Assembly (NCBI GenBank): GCA_013368445.1
Contig: JAACJO010000022.1
Location: 310,001 to 374,000, forward strand
DNA length: 64,000 bases
Direction: 5' to 3'
DNA from: Leucocoprinus leucothites
Lineage: Eukaryota > Basidiomycota > Agaricomycetes > Agaricales > Agaricaceae
Below are positions 22,055 to 34,293 of this stretch, piece after piece. The position numbers and the translations under genes are program-made. The first letter of the stretch is position 1, and each line of letters starts with the position of its first letter. Below the pieces are notes generated by a model. It did not search any database, was not told where the DNA came from, and saw only the letters and a list, made by a program, of their open reading frames with translations.

Positions 22055-25000
22055 TCTCAGTTTAAACAGAACACAAATTCCGTTAATGACGAATGTAGAT
22101 CTATACTTGTATACTCTATGTACAAACGGACGGCACAAAATCGCCCAAATACCTCCTCTGCCCGTTGTGGGGGTTGCAGAAAAAGACTCTAGAGTCTACT
22201 GAGCGGCACATGAGCCGCGTACCTTTAGGGCAGGCACATCACGTGGTATTGATGCCCTTCCAAGGAACCAGACTCGACCCCAAGCTTGGGTGGATTGCCG
22301 TTAACCTGTGTCTCAGAAAATTTTACGGTACTTAGAGGGACTAGTGCAAACCTCCGATCAAACTCAATGTTTCTCCATTGGGACACCTTCCTTTCTCCTC
22401 TCGCCGACCTGTGAAGTTTGGCCTTCCTTAGGTAGGTATAGCTTTGCTTGCTGTGGGAACTGCTTTGGTATCATACCAAGTCATATTCTGCGAACATATA
22501 GAAAAGCTTTACGTTTAGTATAGATCCCGGCACGAATTTCAATCACAACCCGTCGGTCAGCAATTTTCATACCATCGCCATTTGGAAAAGACTGGTCCAG
22601 AGTAATGGATAGCGTGAGCTCGCCGCCGATCTCGTATACGCCATTGAAACTGAAAACTTTTGTAGCTAAAAGAGGGCGGTAGGGATTCAGGACCGTTTTT
22701 GTTTGCGGTCATCCGGGACGACGCTGAAAGTCATCGGGTTACGAGAGGATACTTAGATCTATTGATTGAGCGTCAAGCCGTATCAACTTCAGCCCCTGAT
22801 TTAGAACGCCGCAGAGCTAAGATCCTAGATCTTGATGACGTCAGGTTAATTAACGGGTCCGAACTTCGAGGCACGCCAGTATCTAAGCCCAACTGATATC
22901 GACTTACAGAACAAACGAAATGTAGGATGCTTTGAATGCTTTGAACAAGAGATAAATCAGTGAACTGCGTATATCTATGCCTCGGTTACTCAATAGAGCT
23001 GTCTTAAAACAACAAGCATTTGACACAATGAACGAGACGAGGTCACTCGCGAAAAGCTTTGGTAACAGCCATGGTCGAATCTTCTCCTTCAGTTCATCTG
23101 TTTTTGGGCTCGACTCTTCCACAGGATTGCTTGAGGTATCATTGGACCATAGAATAGCCTTGATATCTAGCAATACTTCACGCTCCTTTACAGCAGAACT
23201 ATACAAACTGAAGAATGCACTCGCAATGCCTAGAAAGTAGTCAATAGTCAATACCTAAACCTGTTCAAGCCTGGAGAAATGGATCGAGTAATGCATCACT
23301 TGATTTGATTCTGAAATCAAGTAATACTACGATGGTCAGCTACTCTAATACAAAGAATGTTGCTAGAACAAAGGTGAGATCATACATTTGGCCGTAGTCA
23401 CTAGATCGATTATCAATGTGGACGAGCATGGCAGCTTCCGTGATGACATTTACAACTGTCGATGCGTTCATGGGTTTCGAACAGAATACGGTATCAGGTG
23501 CTCTATTGTGAACCTAATGCCAAAACAACCAGGCTCAGTGGCGTTGTATGCTGAGGTTGAGTGTTAGGCACATTCGGAGTTTCATTTCATGAGTGCGCTT
23601 TCCTAGCAGGTCCCGACGACTTCAATCAGGAATGTCCTCGCGGCGATATCTGTAGTGTGGAATGTTGACAATGCTGCAATACCCTATTAAGCCAAGACAG
23701 CGAGATCAAATAGAAGGTTGAACGCATATGCAACGGCCTTCATTAAGACCAGAGGTCCGCATTCGCGGGGAGAACTTCGTCAAGTAGTATTGTGTGCTGC
23801 TTGCAGAAAGAGAGCCACAGAATGTGGGGGCAACGTATCGCACATCAGTAGTTAATGGCGATGCGAGCTATACCACTCCTGGCGTATATTAAAGTGCTCG
23901 AATATGGACTATTGTATACAAAAGGGCTCTCAATACTGATATTCTTTTTCTCAGAAATAAGGGGAGGAGGCGCAATATATCACGTGACAAGCTTGCCCTA
24001 AAGCTACGCGGCTCATGTGCCCACCAACTGGCTCTGTGGCTTTCTTCCGCAACTACCACAGCGGGCAGGGTGGTGGGAGGATGGACATTCACCCCGAGCT
24101 CTAACTGAGCACTTTCAGTAGCTTTCCAATCCCAAGTGCGTGCGTTATCGTATTTCTTGCGAGAACGTACCATATGTTGTTAGGCTGACGTATCCATTAC
24201 AGACAAGCAACTCCGGAAACGCGTCATGAACGCGTCGGAGACACGCTAGAAATATTCGAGCAACATGAATCATAAGGTACTGTGTCTCTTTGTTAAGCGT
24301 GTCTGCTCTTCGCGTGACTGACACATGTGAAGGTTCCGATCACCCAAGATCGAATGGGTCAGCCATTGAAGACTAGTAATTCCAATGGACGCACGTTGAA
24401 ATATGTGTACTGCCGGTCCTTAATCAATAAATCGCTTTGCCAGCCCACACGCTCCCTTGAATAAGTGTGGGGACATGTTATAAATATAAGTGTCTAGTGC
24501 TTTCTTCAACTGAAATCCTGAGTAGATAGTTTTGACCGATCAAGCCGTAGCGTTACGAGTCTTTTTTGGGCTATAAGGCATTTTTATACTGCCCAGCTGG
24601 TATGTGGTGCCACAACAGTCCAACCAGTCGACTAGCTGGTTTCGTGCCTGGGTCTGTTGCTGTACCCGCCAATTCTATTCACAAGGACTATATAGTGTGC
24701 AAAGTAAATGTTTCCATTTAACCAAGATAAATTTCAGAAAATAAATATACTGAATAAAAGGGTAGCGCTGGATAGAACGGGACCTAGGAAGCCGAGAGTA
24801 AGTGTAATGCCGAGTCCATGATCTAGTATTAACACTTTCATTTCTACTAGTGTCTGACTGCGCGGATGCTTTATCGGCCTCTTCCATAACCGTCATTGCC
24901 AATTCGACCCAATGACGCTCGGAATAAATCTTGCTCAGTGGGAATGGAGGCTCTTCGACATCTTTATACCTCACGGCACCGGCGTACTCAATCCCAGATT

Positions 25001-25672
25001 GAGTCTAGATCGCCACGTCAGATTCGTTCTGATAGGTATATAGTTGTTATTTTCTTTTGAATAATATGGGACACCTCCCCTAGAATATAATAGAACACAA
25101 CAACGCGTTATGTCACAGCCAACGTGCCCGTGATTAACGTCGTTGTTTGTTAATTGGTCACGAGGCCAGTCTGCCCTAAAGCTTTGTCCCTCAAGTCGCT
25201 AATGATTTACACTGTAACACTTTCTTTTCACCTATATTATGGTGCCCTCTATAATATTTAGGCGTGAATAAACGCGTCAGAGATACATACACCAGACCGA
25301 TCACACCATCGGGAGATTGTAAGACTACGGTAGCTATCGCAAGAGTCTCATAATGTGAGATCGACGAAATCCTGAATTCTATCGAAAATGCTTTAGTCTG
25401 ATAGAGGGTAACTATAGGGCAGAATCAACGAGCATCTTATGTATCAAGATATTTAGTTTTGTACGCTGAAGAGTTTGAACATGACAAGTAAAGGAATTAA
25501 AGAGCCACGAGGTAAGTGTCGGTTGTCCGGGCACGGTGCTGACGAGTATGATTTTAGGGGTGTGAAGATGTAGATGTATTCACCTCCGGTACACTGTTGG
25601 GCTGTGGAGTAACGTCGAAGGCCAAGGTGAGTTATTATCAGATATTAGGAACTGCGTGTACTCACAACAGCT
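22055..25672. other. 3.6-kb spacer with no recognised gene
   Basis: Open frames at 22904-23251 (-) and 22977-23240 (+) overlap and resemble nothing I know. CGCG-containing patches near 24212 (ACGCGTCATGAACGCGTC) and 25272 (AAACGCGTCAGAGA) are similar and may be ends of small repeats. Confidence 0.4.
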
Positions 25673-26344
25673 TCAGACCCTTTTAACAGGCGTCTTACCG
25701 TACTTCCTTTCCCTCCTGGTGCTCCTTGGTCGCCTCCTACCATAGATTCCCAGCCCCTTCTCCCTCATGTCTAGCATAGCATCCATGGTTGCACACCACT
25801 CGTCGGAACCGACTTCAGGCGTATTCTCCCTCTTTCGTTTGCGGGTGCCATCTACTTCAAAGGGATCCTCAAGAAATCGTTGTGGCGTGAGTCGTCGAGG
25901 TGGCTCGGGCTCGGGCTCACGCAACCATGTAGGAATGAAGGGCGGTAAGTGCATTGCCAATTCGATCAACTGCTCGATCTGACCGACGAGCTCAAAGCAG
26001 TCCCTTTCAGGCAAGGCAACAGGTTTCGTGATGAAGTGGGGATACCAGGCGCACTTTGGATAAGTAGCGCCGGTATGTAAGGGAATGAATTTGCCTTGAT
26101 AGATGTCGTAGATTTCCTGGCCTCTCTCTGGCCAGTTTGTGAAGTCCTTGAACTCGTCCGCGGCCCAAAACCAGATTGTCTTGCTCTGGTCGGGCATTTC
26201 GACATGAAAGAGCCTAGGAGGTTTGTGTGCCTTAGAGCGGGTCAGTTACTTCTGTTGTTGTTTCGACAAAGAACTTACTGTATGGTAGCAAATGACTTGG
26301 ACACAACCCGGTTGGGCGTCGAGCTCTTTGCGAGTTATAGGCAT
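25673..26344 (-). CDS. Uncharacterised 207-aa basic protein
   Basis: Two exons, 26344-26279 and 26230-25673, with a 48-bp intron (GTAAGT...TAAG), phase 0. The N-terminal half is aromatic-rich (TIWFWAADEFKDFTNWPERG, then EIYDIYQGKFIPLH and WYPHFITKPV) and contains ERDCFELVGQIEQLI. The C-terminal half is basic and probably disordered (TRKRKRENTP; GRRRPRSTRRERKYGK), which suggests nuclear or nucleic-acid-associated location. I do not recognise a domain. A spaced pattern (YD, F, H, PHF, DC, L) is also present in the 371-aa neighbour. No signal peptide or membrane helix. Confidence 0.75.
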
Positions 26345-27779
26345 TCTGTAATGGTAAAGAAATGAGGGAGAGAGGTGGGGATTGTGTGTACCCCGTCTAC
26401 CCTATATATATTTACCTGGAAGCTGATTGCTATTGGTTTCCTTCGTTCCAGTTTCCAATAGAAATGCTCCTCGGCATGGGAAGCGTTTACCCCGAGCCTA
26501 ATCTTTGCCAATCTCTCCCTTCACCTGTATGGCTCGGCGAATTTCTTCTCCCTGAAGGACTGAATGTGAGTTAGGACGACAGATGATCTATGGATTGTCC
26601 GGGCCAGCCCTTGATAACTTGTAACTTCCAAAATCGTTGCCTCAAGTGACTTGAGGCTGTCCCTGCCCTTCGATAGCAAGTACGTGTCATTCATCCATTT
26701 ATTTTTCCAGCGATTGACTCTATGACTGCAGATCGGTTCTCGCTTTGAGAACTATAGTGCTGGCGTGTTCTACGTTATTCAATACGCCTGCATTCGTTGA
26801 AAATTTCCTGCAAGGAGAAGGCCGCCTTTGTTTCGTAATGTGTGCAATATCATACTGTGTATACTTGAGCCTAACTCAAAAAAAAAATCGCTGTTCCCTC
26901 AGTTGAGGCTGGCGGCGTGGTTTTCGACCCTCAAACTCAAAAATTTCATTACCCCGTGAGGTTGGTTCAATTATCATTTATCGAGTTTGGTACCGATCAC
27001 AAGAATGTTTACAGATTTTCAGAGTTATCCGGACAAGAGCCAATGAGCACCGTTCTTCTCGATCATCGGGGGTGACGGGGTATTCTACTTTTCTCAGACG
27101 TGGATCTCATCTTTCCGTGCATTTCGCTTCCAGGACCAAGTACTTGGGTCGATAATTGATGGGTATTCAACGGCGACCTTATAGCTAGGACTTTGTATAT
27201 TGTCAATATTCAACTCACGAATCTCTTATTCCTTTCATGGTTTGTCCGTTCAAATGTCCCGCCAATTCTGGAACTAATTATACGACCGATGGGTGTGGCG
27301 ATAGGCAAAATAAACTCTCTGCGTGCTCCGTTGGCAACCATCTTCTTAGCTCTTTATTGACTAGTGCAAGGTACTCGTCTGCATTTCTACATTTCTCCAT
27401 TAGTGCTAATCCTTAAACTTTATTGGTTATGGAGACTTGCCATCATCGAATTGACGGTCAAGTACTTCATATTCCTGTACGTATTTTCCCATTGATAGTA
27501 ATATTATTGATTTCACATGAATGCAATTAGGGGCTTTGAAGGACTCCCGGACACTTAGGAGTTTTATCTAATTCTGAAATAAACCCAGATATTGACCTCA
27601 AAGTGCGAAATCCCACATTTTAAACTAATAATCATTAATTCTCATATTTAAAGTAAGGTACTCGAATATTGGAGGCGACGAGGAGAAAGGGAAAGTACTA
27701 GTCTGAGATGAATCCTTTTCAACTCAAGAGGCTGAATTATGGAACAATAGTGAGTCGGTAATATACTGCTACTTCGGAA
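26345..27779. other. Spacer with no recognised gene
   Basis: AT-leaning, with no exon chain that I can support. It includes an A-run at 26878-26887. Confidence 0.45.
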
Positions 27780-29040
27780 TCATGCCTCTAAGCAACAGTA
27801 CCAATCTTCCTTGCTTTGCCTCTGCCCTTTCGCTCGGGCAAAATACGTTTCTTCAAGGGGGGCTTCGGCTACTTCCTCGAGGTCAGTATCTAGCTTGCTG
27901 AGCTCAAATGATGCACTGACCAAAGTGACTTCATCCTCGCTGTCGGTCAGAATGATGATCTCGGGTCCAGCCTGTGGCTATTAGAAAAAAATCCTAGTGT
28001 CGAAACATGTTACCTCACCTGAACCGCCTGGTCAGTGAGTTTCTTTAGCTGGGGTTTGGCCGACTCTTGATTAACCTGTTGCTACGAGTGAGTAAATATT
28101 ACTGTCAATAGAGATTAAACTAACCTCAGCTTCTTCTTTGACGTTGATTGTAATGTTCATAGTACCGATCGAGCCGATGGAAAAGGGTGTATGAGAGCGC
28201 TTGCGTTTACCCAGGCCCTCTGATGCCTGGGAATTGTCAGGGGACCCGCCGTTGCGAGCTGAGGCATTATCAACCAAGTTATTGAGAGGTAGATGTGGCA
28301 CTGGCGATAAAGACAGGGGCGGCAGAAGTGGCACCGGGGATGAAGAAAGAGATGGTAGAGGGGGCACAGGAGATGTTGTGAGTAATGTTGAGGGATATGG
28401 TGTTGAGGGATACGGTGTCGAGGGAAACAGTAAGGGAAATGGTGTTGATGGAAATAGTGTAGAGGGAAGTGGTGTCGAGGGATACTCATATGATGCTGGA
28501 GGACTGTCAGTGGATTTGCTATGAAGTTTGATCCACCTATCCTCAACAATGTCGCAATACGTATGGAGATGTGGACAATCCTCGACATCTAAATCTTGTC
28601 TCTTCATGATCCAGAATGGTAAGATGTTGTCTACACGATAGAGTCCGCCCCAAGGGTGGATGCCAACAAAAACATTCTCCAGCGGGTCATACATGGCTTG
28701 GAATACCTCTGGGAACCCAGACTCATTAATAAGAGTGGGATTGCTGCACAAGTCCATAATGCCATTGACACTCCGAACATAATACGATTTTGCAGCTTTA
28801 TTGGGCTAGACAGCTGGTGAGTGTCAATTTATAATGAATGAGTTCACTGGTTACCTGGGTGAAGGCACGAACTTCAACCAAATCGATAATGTCGCTCGTC
28901 GATATTGCTTCAGCCATTGGCATGAAAGAGGCTGGACCAGAAAGGATGGGCAAGTTCAAGGTAAGCTCGTTGAATGTATCGCAATTTATGGTGACTAACT
29001 TTGCTATGGAAGCTGTGTGCCGTTGTCTTTCCCGTTCCAT
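27780..29040 (-). CDS. Uncharacterised 371-aa protein with NLS and SUMO-interaction-like motif
   Basis: Four exons, 29040-28855, 28805-28125, 28075-28019 and 27971-27780 (186, 681, 57 and 192 nt), all phase 0. The N-terminus is a globular region (FNELTLNLPILSGPASF; PEVFQAMYDPLENVFVGIHP; GGLYRVDNILPFWIMKRQD). Then comes a Pro/Ser/Thr repeat tract built from STP-[YFL]-P-like pentamers (about residues 148-215), a basic stretch GKRKRSHTP, and near the C-terminus EIIILTDSEDE, which fits the consensus of a SUMO-interacting motif (hydrophobic core plus acidic tail). I know no named family. It starts 292 bp from, and divergent to, the GRF zinc-finger gene, so the two may share a promoter. Confidence 0.75.
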
Positions 29041-29331
29041 TTCTGGGTGTAAATGTTCATTTCCCTGATGAGGTTTTAACGGTGATTAAAGTCGTATTGT
29101 TCGAATAGTGGTCAGCTGAATAACAAAAAAAAATCAATTAGATCCTGATTATGCTCCTGGCGCCCGCTGTCTCCTCACCTGACTATCCAAATCCAGCTTT
29201 GTCACGTATGTAGTGCCCCTTCGGCTTTACGTGATGAAGGGTTCCTGTCTTGAGTTTCTTTTTCGGTGCGTACAAGACTCAGGAGTTTAAAACTGAATAA
29301 TCTAAAATGTTCTGGGTAGCTGTACACAATC
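29041..29331. promoter_or_regulatory. Divergent spacer between the 371-aa gene and the GRF gene
   Basis: A 291-bp head-to-head region. Both ATGs face outward, so it probably carries both promoters. No element is assigned. Confidence 0.45.
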
Positions 29332-30113
29332 ATGCCTAGAGCCCCAGCTTCAGCGCATCGCCGCAGTGTAAACACTCTTCGCAAGGAAAATGAGAGAGCA
29401 CTGTCCAGCTTTCTCCAACGCCTCGCTGTTCCTCCGCCAGAAATGTCTATCTGCAGGCATGATGTCAAACTGCAGTTCTGTCTTGCGAAGAGGAAGGATT
29501 CGCCTCTGAAGAATGCAGGGAGGTGGTATAAATTGGTGAGTAATATTTAATGGCTTATATGTTACTAGGCTTAGTTGATATATAGTGCAATCGCTGCCAT
29601 TGTTTTCGTTGGGTCTCTCAATGTCTTGACATTAAGAACCTCCTTCGAAGCAATGAAGAATTTGGTACACTTATTGCCACTCGAGAGTCACTACGTCGAT
29701 CCACCTCAACTGGTAACAACTTCGTGCAGCCCACTCACCCTGAGCCATCTACTGCTATTTATTCCCGTTCTGTAACTCTCTATTTCTGGGTTGAGGTTTG
29801 TTGTTTCATTTCAATTCTAATATCTAGCTAATGCTTCTCCAACTAGAACTGGGATCGACCACGGTCAGTCGATGTTCCTCATACAGCTGGAGGAGCTTTT
29901 CATATTTCCGACCACAAAATTGCTCTCGGTGATGTAGAAGTTGAAAAGGGTACCAAATATGAGCTCTTTGACCACATCACTCGTTCTTGGCATCCTATTC
30001 TATGGGACACTGCTATTTTCCCAGGACAAGATAGCACACTATTTTTCAGGCGTCAAGGCGTTACTTGTCTGCCTGATTTCTCCATGCTAGCTTTAGGTAT
30101 TCAAGTGACCTAA
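29332..30113 (+). CDS. GRF-type zinc-finger protein, 226 aa
   Basis: Exons 29332-29535, 29586-29795 and 29847-30113 (204, 210 and 267 nt), all phase 0. Residues about 38-80 fit a GRF zinc finger: a Cys/His-rich start (ICRHDVKLQFC), then KNAGRWYKLC and NRCHCFRWV, that is the N-x-G-R-x-Y-x2-C and C-x-F-x-W elements of the family. The rest (PHTAGGAFHISDHKIALGD; WHPILWDTAIFPGQD) is unfamiliar. GRF fingers bind single-stranded nucleic acid in APE2, TOP3A and some helicases. The cellular role here is unknown. An alternative is that the third exon continues through a 364-bp intron into downstream sequence, but the stop at 30111 is the simpler reading. Confidence 0.7.
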
Positions 30114-30739
30114 CAGCTCAAGCTCATAATTATATCCTACTTGTCTTTTATTCTTGTGTTTCTCCACTCATACTTATCTACACTTTGATCTGAGATGAAC
30201 TTATGTACCTTCTAATTATTTGACTACCAGCTTCCAAAGTTTAGTCGCTTTTTGCTCAATATATATTAGGCTTCGTAGCTCATCTGACTGAAAGGAGCAC
30301 TTTTGTATGTGTAAAATTTTCGAAACACTTTCTCTTCAGTAATTATTCATGGACTTGAGGTCAATCTGACCTGTTCGGCTCTCTAAATGTAGTTTTCCTG
30401 TTTGCTTCTTTTTTTTTTCCATTCCAATCTATTACGCCATTCCGTAAAGTATTTCAGGGTATCTGAGTTATCCCAATCTATGGGTTACTGGAACTCATCT
30501 CCCTGCTACGTCCCTGTAGGCCCCTGCTCTCTGGCCAGTACCGATTGGTCGATCTCATGTGAGTAGACTGAGTAAGATTACATCTCACATTATTATTACC
30601 TAGAACTATCCTCTTGGGTTTCATGGTTCAAACCTTGGTGGCCAGATTGATCGAGATTGGCTTTCAGCTTGGGAGTTACACATATACCAAGCATTTTACT
30701 CTTCAGTGAGTATCTTCTCCTCTTCCCAAGCCCTCACTC
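30114..30739. other. Spacer between GRF gene and 779-aa gene
   Basis: AT-rich (T-run near 30409-30419). An open stretch at about 30604-30705 (YPLGFHGSNLGGQ) looks exon-like but does not splice in phase to the next gene. Confidence 0.4.
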
Positions 30740-33528
30740 ATGGTTCTACCCTCACATCGCTCTCGCTTCCTCGCAGACTTCAAGAAGCCCCTCGCTGTTG
30801 CTAGAGACCTTGCCCTGCAACGAGGAAAGTTCAACATGAAGGAGTGGGTCAGAAATGAGGTCTACCCTCCCTATGTCAATAGATTCACCAGAGGTGGCTC
30901 CAATATGAACGGTACGGAGAGTGAAGAGGAGGGACTCCGAGATGAGATTCCCAAGGCAGAGCTCGACGTTGGTTCTTTCCTTCTCTTTGAAATATATTAA
31001 CATTTAATTCTCTTTCTTTCCCTAGAAAGTCTACTATTATTTCCGAAACAATTGTAAAGTGTCAAAATCAAGCATTAACGTCAAGGTCACTTCTCCATCT
31101 TCTCACCACTTATCTCCTCGCCATTCATCTCCTCATCCTTCGTCAACTTCCATCATCAATGATAGTGATGATGATGATGATTTTGAGGATGATCCAGATA
31201 TTGAGGAGGACAATCTCCCTCCTTCCCGGCGCACTCGTGGTTTGAGGGAAATTATTGCTGAGGACTACCAAGAAATGATTAATGCTGAGCTTCACCCTGG
31301 AAGTGAGAAACTCGGACGAAAAATTTTTTTTAGGAAGTGGAACGACATTATTACTAAAATTATCAAGGATATGCCCCAGAAGAAACTGGACGAGTATATT
31401 GCGAAGGCGAACAAGTTCCGTGATGAGAGTAAAAAGCCTCCGTCGAGGGAAGAGACTCTGCGGTTTGTTTTATATTGATTCATTGGTCGCTCTCTGTCCT
31501 GATATCTTAACTCAGGTGGCAGAAGTACCTACCCATCACAGCCTCTATGTACTTGTGGAGACTTCTTGGGTGGAAGCGCAAACAGTATGGCGACGCCGTC
31601 ATTTTTCTATCTACTGCTGTTCGTCGACCCTCTGGGAAGATCTCGACCAAGCGGTAAGTGGCTTTGCTAGCTTCTTCGAATATCGCTGAATCAGTCAATT
31701 TGCTAGTTACCTAATCTCAAACGTTGGAAAGCATACCGATAAAGAGGAAGACTTCTATAAAGTCTGGGATAATAACGGTCGTGGACAGCTGGGGATTTTG
31801 GCCGAAGAATGGCTGCCACGTAAGTGTTCACCTCTTGTATTGATCCTTTCGGCTTCTCTGAACTTATGTTGAAGATCACGACAAGCAAGATGCCCCTCTT
31901 CTATCTCAGTCACTGAGTGGAAAATATTTCGTACGCCCCTTTGATCCCGACACTGTGACTGCCAAGGAGATGAGGGCGGTACTTTCACAGTACATGACAA
32001 AAAATTGGGGTGCGTGTCTATTAAACCCGTTTTATGCCACTAACACATTGTATTGTAGAGGCTTCAGGTCGCGCTGGCTCTATTCCTTGGTCAACAATGG
32101 AGACTCCCGAGTCTCGAGCACCCTATTGTGTCGATCATAAAGCTCTCCACGAATACCCAAACCTGAATCCCAGTTCAATGAAATCGGAGAAGGTTATCCC
32201 TCTCGCAGCTATCTTTTCTGCGAATCCCACCATTTCCCTCTTCGAAGGACCTTTGTACGTGCATAGAAAATGTGAAACCATTACTTACTGATTATGCGCC
32301 AGGAACTCTAACCCGACAAGCGGTCAAGATCAACCTATCGTAAATCTACCTTCCGTGGCTGTCACTCCAGACGACAGTGATACGGGAACCACCCAATGCG
32401 AACCAGCGACCCCGCCAGTTGCAGCGCTCAGCAATTACACCGACAGGTCTATCAAACCAGCGACAACAGAGCGTAGAGAAGATCATACCACCGGTGCGAG
32501 TGATGGCCACACAGCTGGGTCAGCTACATCATCTCCCGACAAGATACCTCAACAAAGCCGGGATCCCCCAACCGCGTCGTCCCCACAAAGGACACCCTCC
32601 CCCCTGTCCAAAGCCCGCTCTCCTGAGGGACCTCAGCATTCCCAAGCCCATCGCTCACCCAAGGTCCAGTCACCTCCAGTAATCCACGCTGATTCTCCTC
32701 CAAAGACGCCCTCTTCAACAAATGCTCAACAGCTGCTTTCAAAGACACCTCGAACGCCTAGCCCTAAACAGCGTCTTCTTGCGACAAGCCCCCGCGTCTC
32801 TAGCCCTCTTCGCCGGGTCCTTGCTGTTGGCAATCTGTCCCCCTCCCCCAAGAATGTGAAGTGTTTACTGTCAATCGGTTTTCATTTTATTAGTCTAATT
32901 AATGACATTTCCCCATACAGGGTGCATCTACGGGCCTCGCCCGAAGACCTCCAGCTGGCCCGGCTTTGAGATTAGTGCCTCTATCTCGGAGTGCTGATCG
33001 TCGGGGTGATGAATCGGCCGCCCAGAACAACCCTCCACTCTCCGGCCCCCTAGCTGACTGTGTTGCATCCGCACCACCAACACCGGTGGAAGCTATCATC
33101 CCCTTCAACGCGACACCACTGCCCACACTCAAAACCGTGCCAAATGAAATTCAGGCCAACATTTCAGTTCCGAAAAAGCGTAAAAGTTCACCCGCTGAAA
33201 ATAAGAGCAAGAAGCGAAAAATCGTCGCTGCCCCACCCCTTACTCGTCCTCGTTCTGAGCGCGTGTCAAGGCCCCCACAACCAATTTCAGCCACGGTTCA
33301 TAAAGGACAAGAGTCATCTAAAAGGTGTGTTGATTCGGCCGAATTGAAAACCTTTGTACTGAATTGCATACCAGAAAACCTGGATATTATTACCAGGATA
33401 GCACTGGCGGTGTCGTTTTTGACTCGTCAGGTTTGTCTACTGCACAGCATGGGGTGGGTCAGAGTCGCTTGAAGGCTGTAAATGGGTCGACCAAGCCTGT
33501 TACGAAGAAAGTCCGCCGCAAAATTTAA
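30740..33528 (+). CDS. Uncharacterised 779-aa nuclear-type protein
   Basis: Nine exons: 30740-30967, 31026-31462, 31516-31653, 31707-31819, 31875-32009, 32059-32254, 32303-32855, 32921-33328 and 33397-33528, total 2340 nt with consistent phases. Introns are 48-68 bp. The first donor, GTTGGT, is weak. Order: N-terminal helical region (LAVARDLALQRGKFNMKEW, PPYVNRFTRGG), an acidic patch (IINDSDDDDDFEDD), a central conserved-looking part (RWQKYLPITASMYLWRLLGW; EDFYKVWDNNGRGQLG), then a long Ser/Pro-rich disordered tail with many SP and TP sites. Basic stretches are PKKRKSSPAENKSKKRK and a C-terminal KKVRRKI. Its N-terminus resembles a lineage-specific mushroom family in my memory; I have no function for it. 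Confidence 0.75.
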
Positions 33529-34293
33529 CGCAAATGATTCACTTTCCATATTGTATACCATGTGCGCTTTTTCCACTTTATATATTGTAGAGATTAGACT
33601 CCCGCTGATGTCACGCCGCTGCTATCAGCCACCCTCCTCTACTACCGACGATTTTTCCTTTCAATGCTCACTCCCATTCACGACAGGCCCGTATCATTAG
33701 TAATCATTGTGTACGACCCTAGTACAAGGGCCCTACAATCCAATGCAGCTACTGCCTACGCCCTCTATCTCACTTCCTCTCTTTCCTTTCCTTCTCATTT
33801 CAAACCTTGGCTCTTATTTTTTCGTTACTATTTCCTTTTTCTCCCTCTGACACACTCTTTATACTTGGCCTCAACACCGCTGAGTTAGAGCTTATAATTC
33901 AACCGACCGAAGCTCATCCCTTAAATATTTGTTTTAGCAGTCATTCCGCTTCTCGTCCGACCGTTGCTCCTAAATGTCCATAGGTTACCACCTATGTTCC
34001 TCTTTTGCTTTCTTCCACCTTGTTCCTTACTTTCATATTATAGTGTGGGTCCCAGTAACCATATGAATATTTCTCTCTGCTTTGTTCCCCACCACTAGTA
34101 TTTCCTAGATTTATCTTCTTACCCTCAACACCTATAATATCATCATGAAATCTACTTGTTTCTATCCCTCTCCATCACCTCTGGCTTTTGTAGCTACTCG
34201 TAGGGATTTATGTATAGGATCTGCGATATTTGGAGGTTTTGGATTATACCATGCACTCAATCAATATTTCCGTCTTGCTTCCTTGTCCAGATT
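33529..34293. other. Spacer with no recognised gene
   Basis: Pyrimidine-rich 3' flank of the 779-aa gene. No remnant of the missing fifth exon of the adjacent 7TM gene was found here. Confidence 0.5.

Noticed and set aside
22904..23251. Overlapping 115- and 87-codon ORFs as a gene
   Set aside because: No splice context and no resemblance to any family; both strands are open by chance.
30604..30660. GGTTCAAACC, a tRNA B-box-like sequence
   Set aside because: No A box or cloverleaf around it; chance match.
30458..30705. Exon linking the GRF gene to the 779-aa gene
   Set aside because: It requires passing a TAG (30517-30519) or a phase mismatch; both genes close properly on their own.
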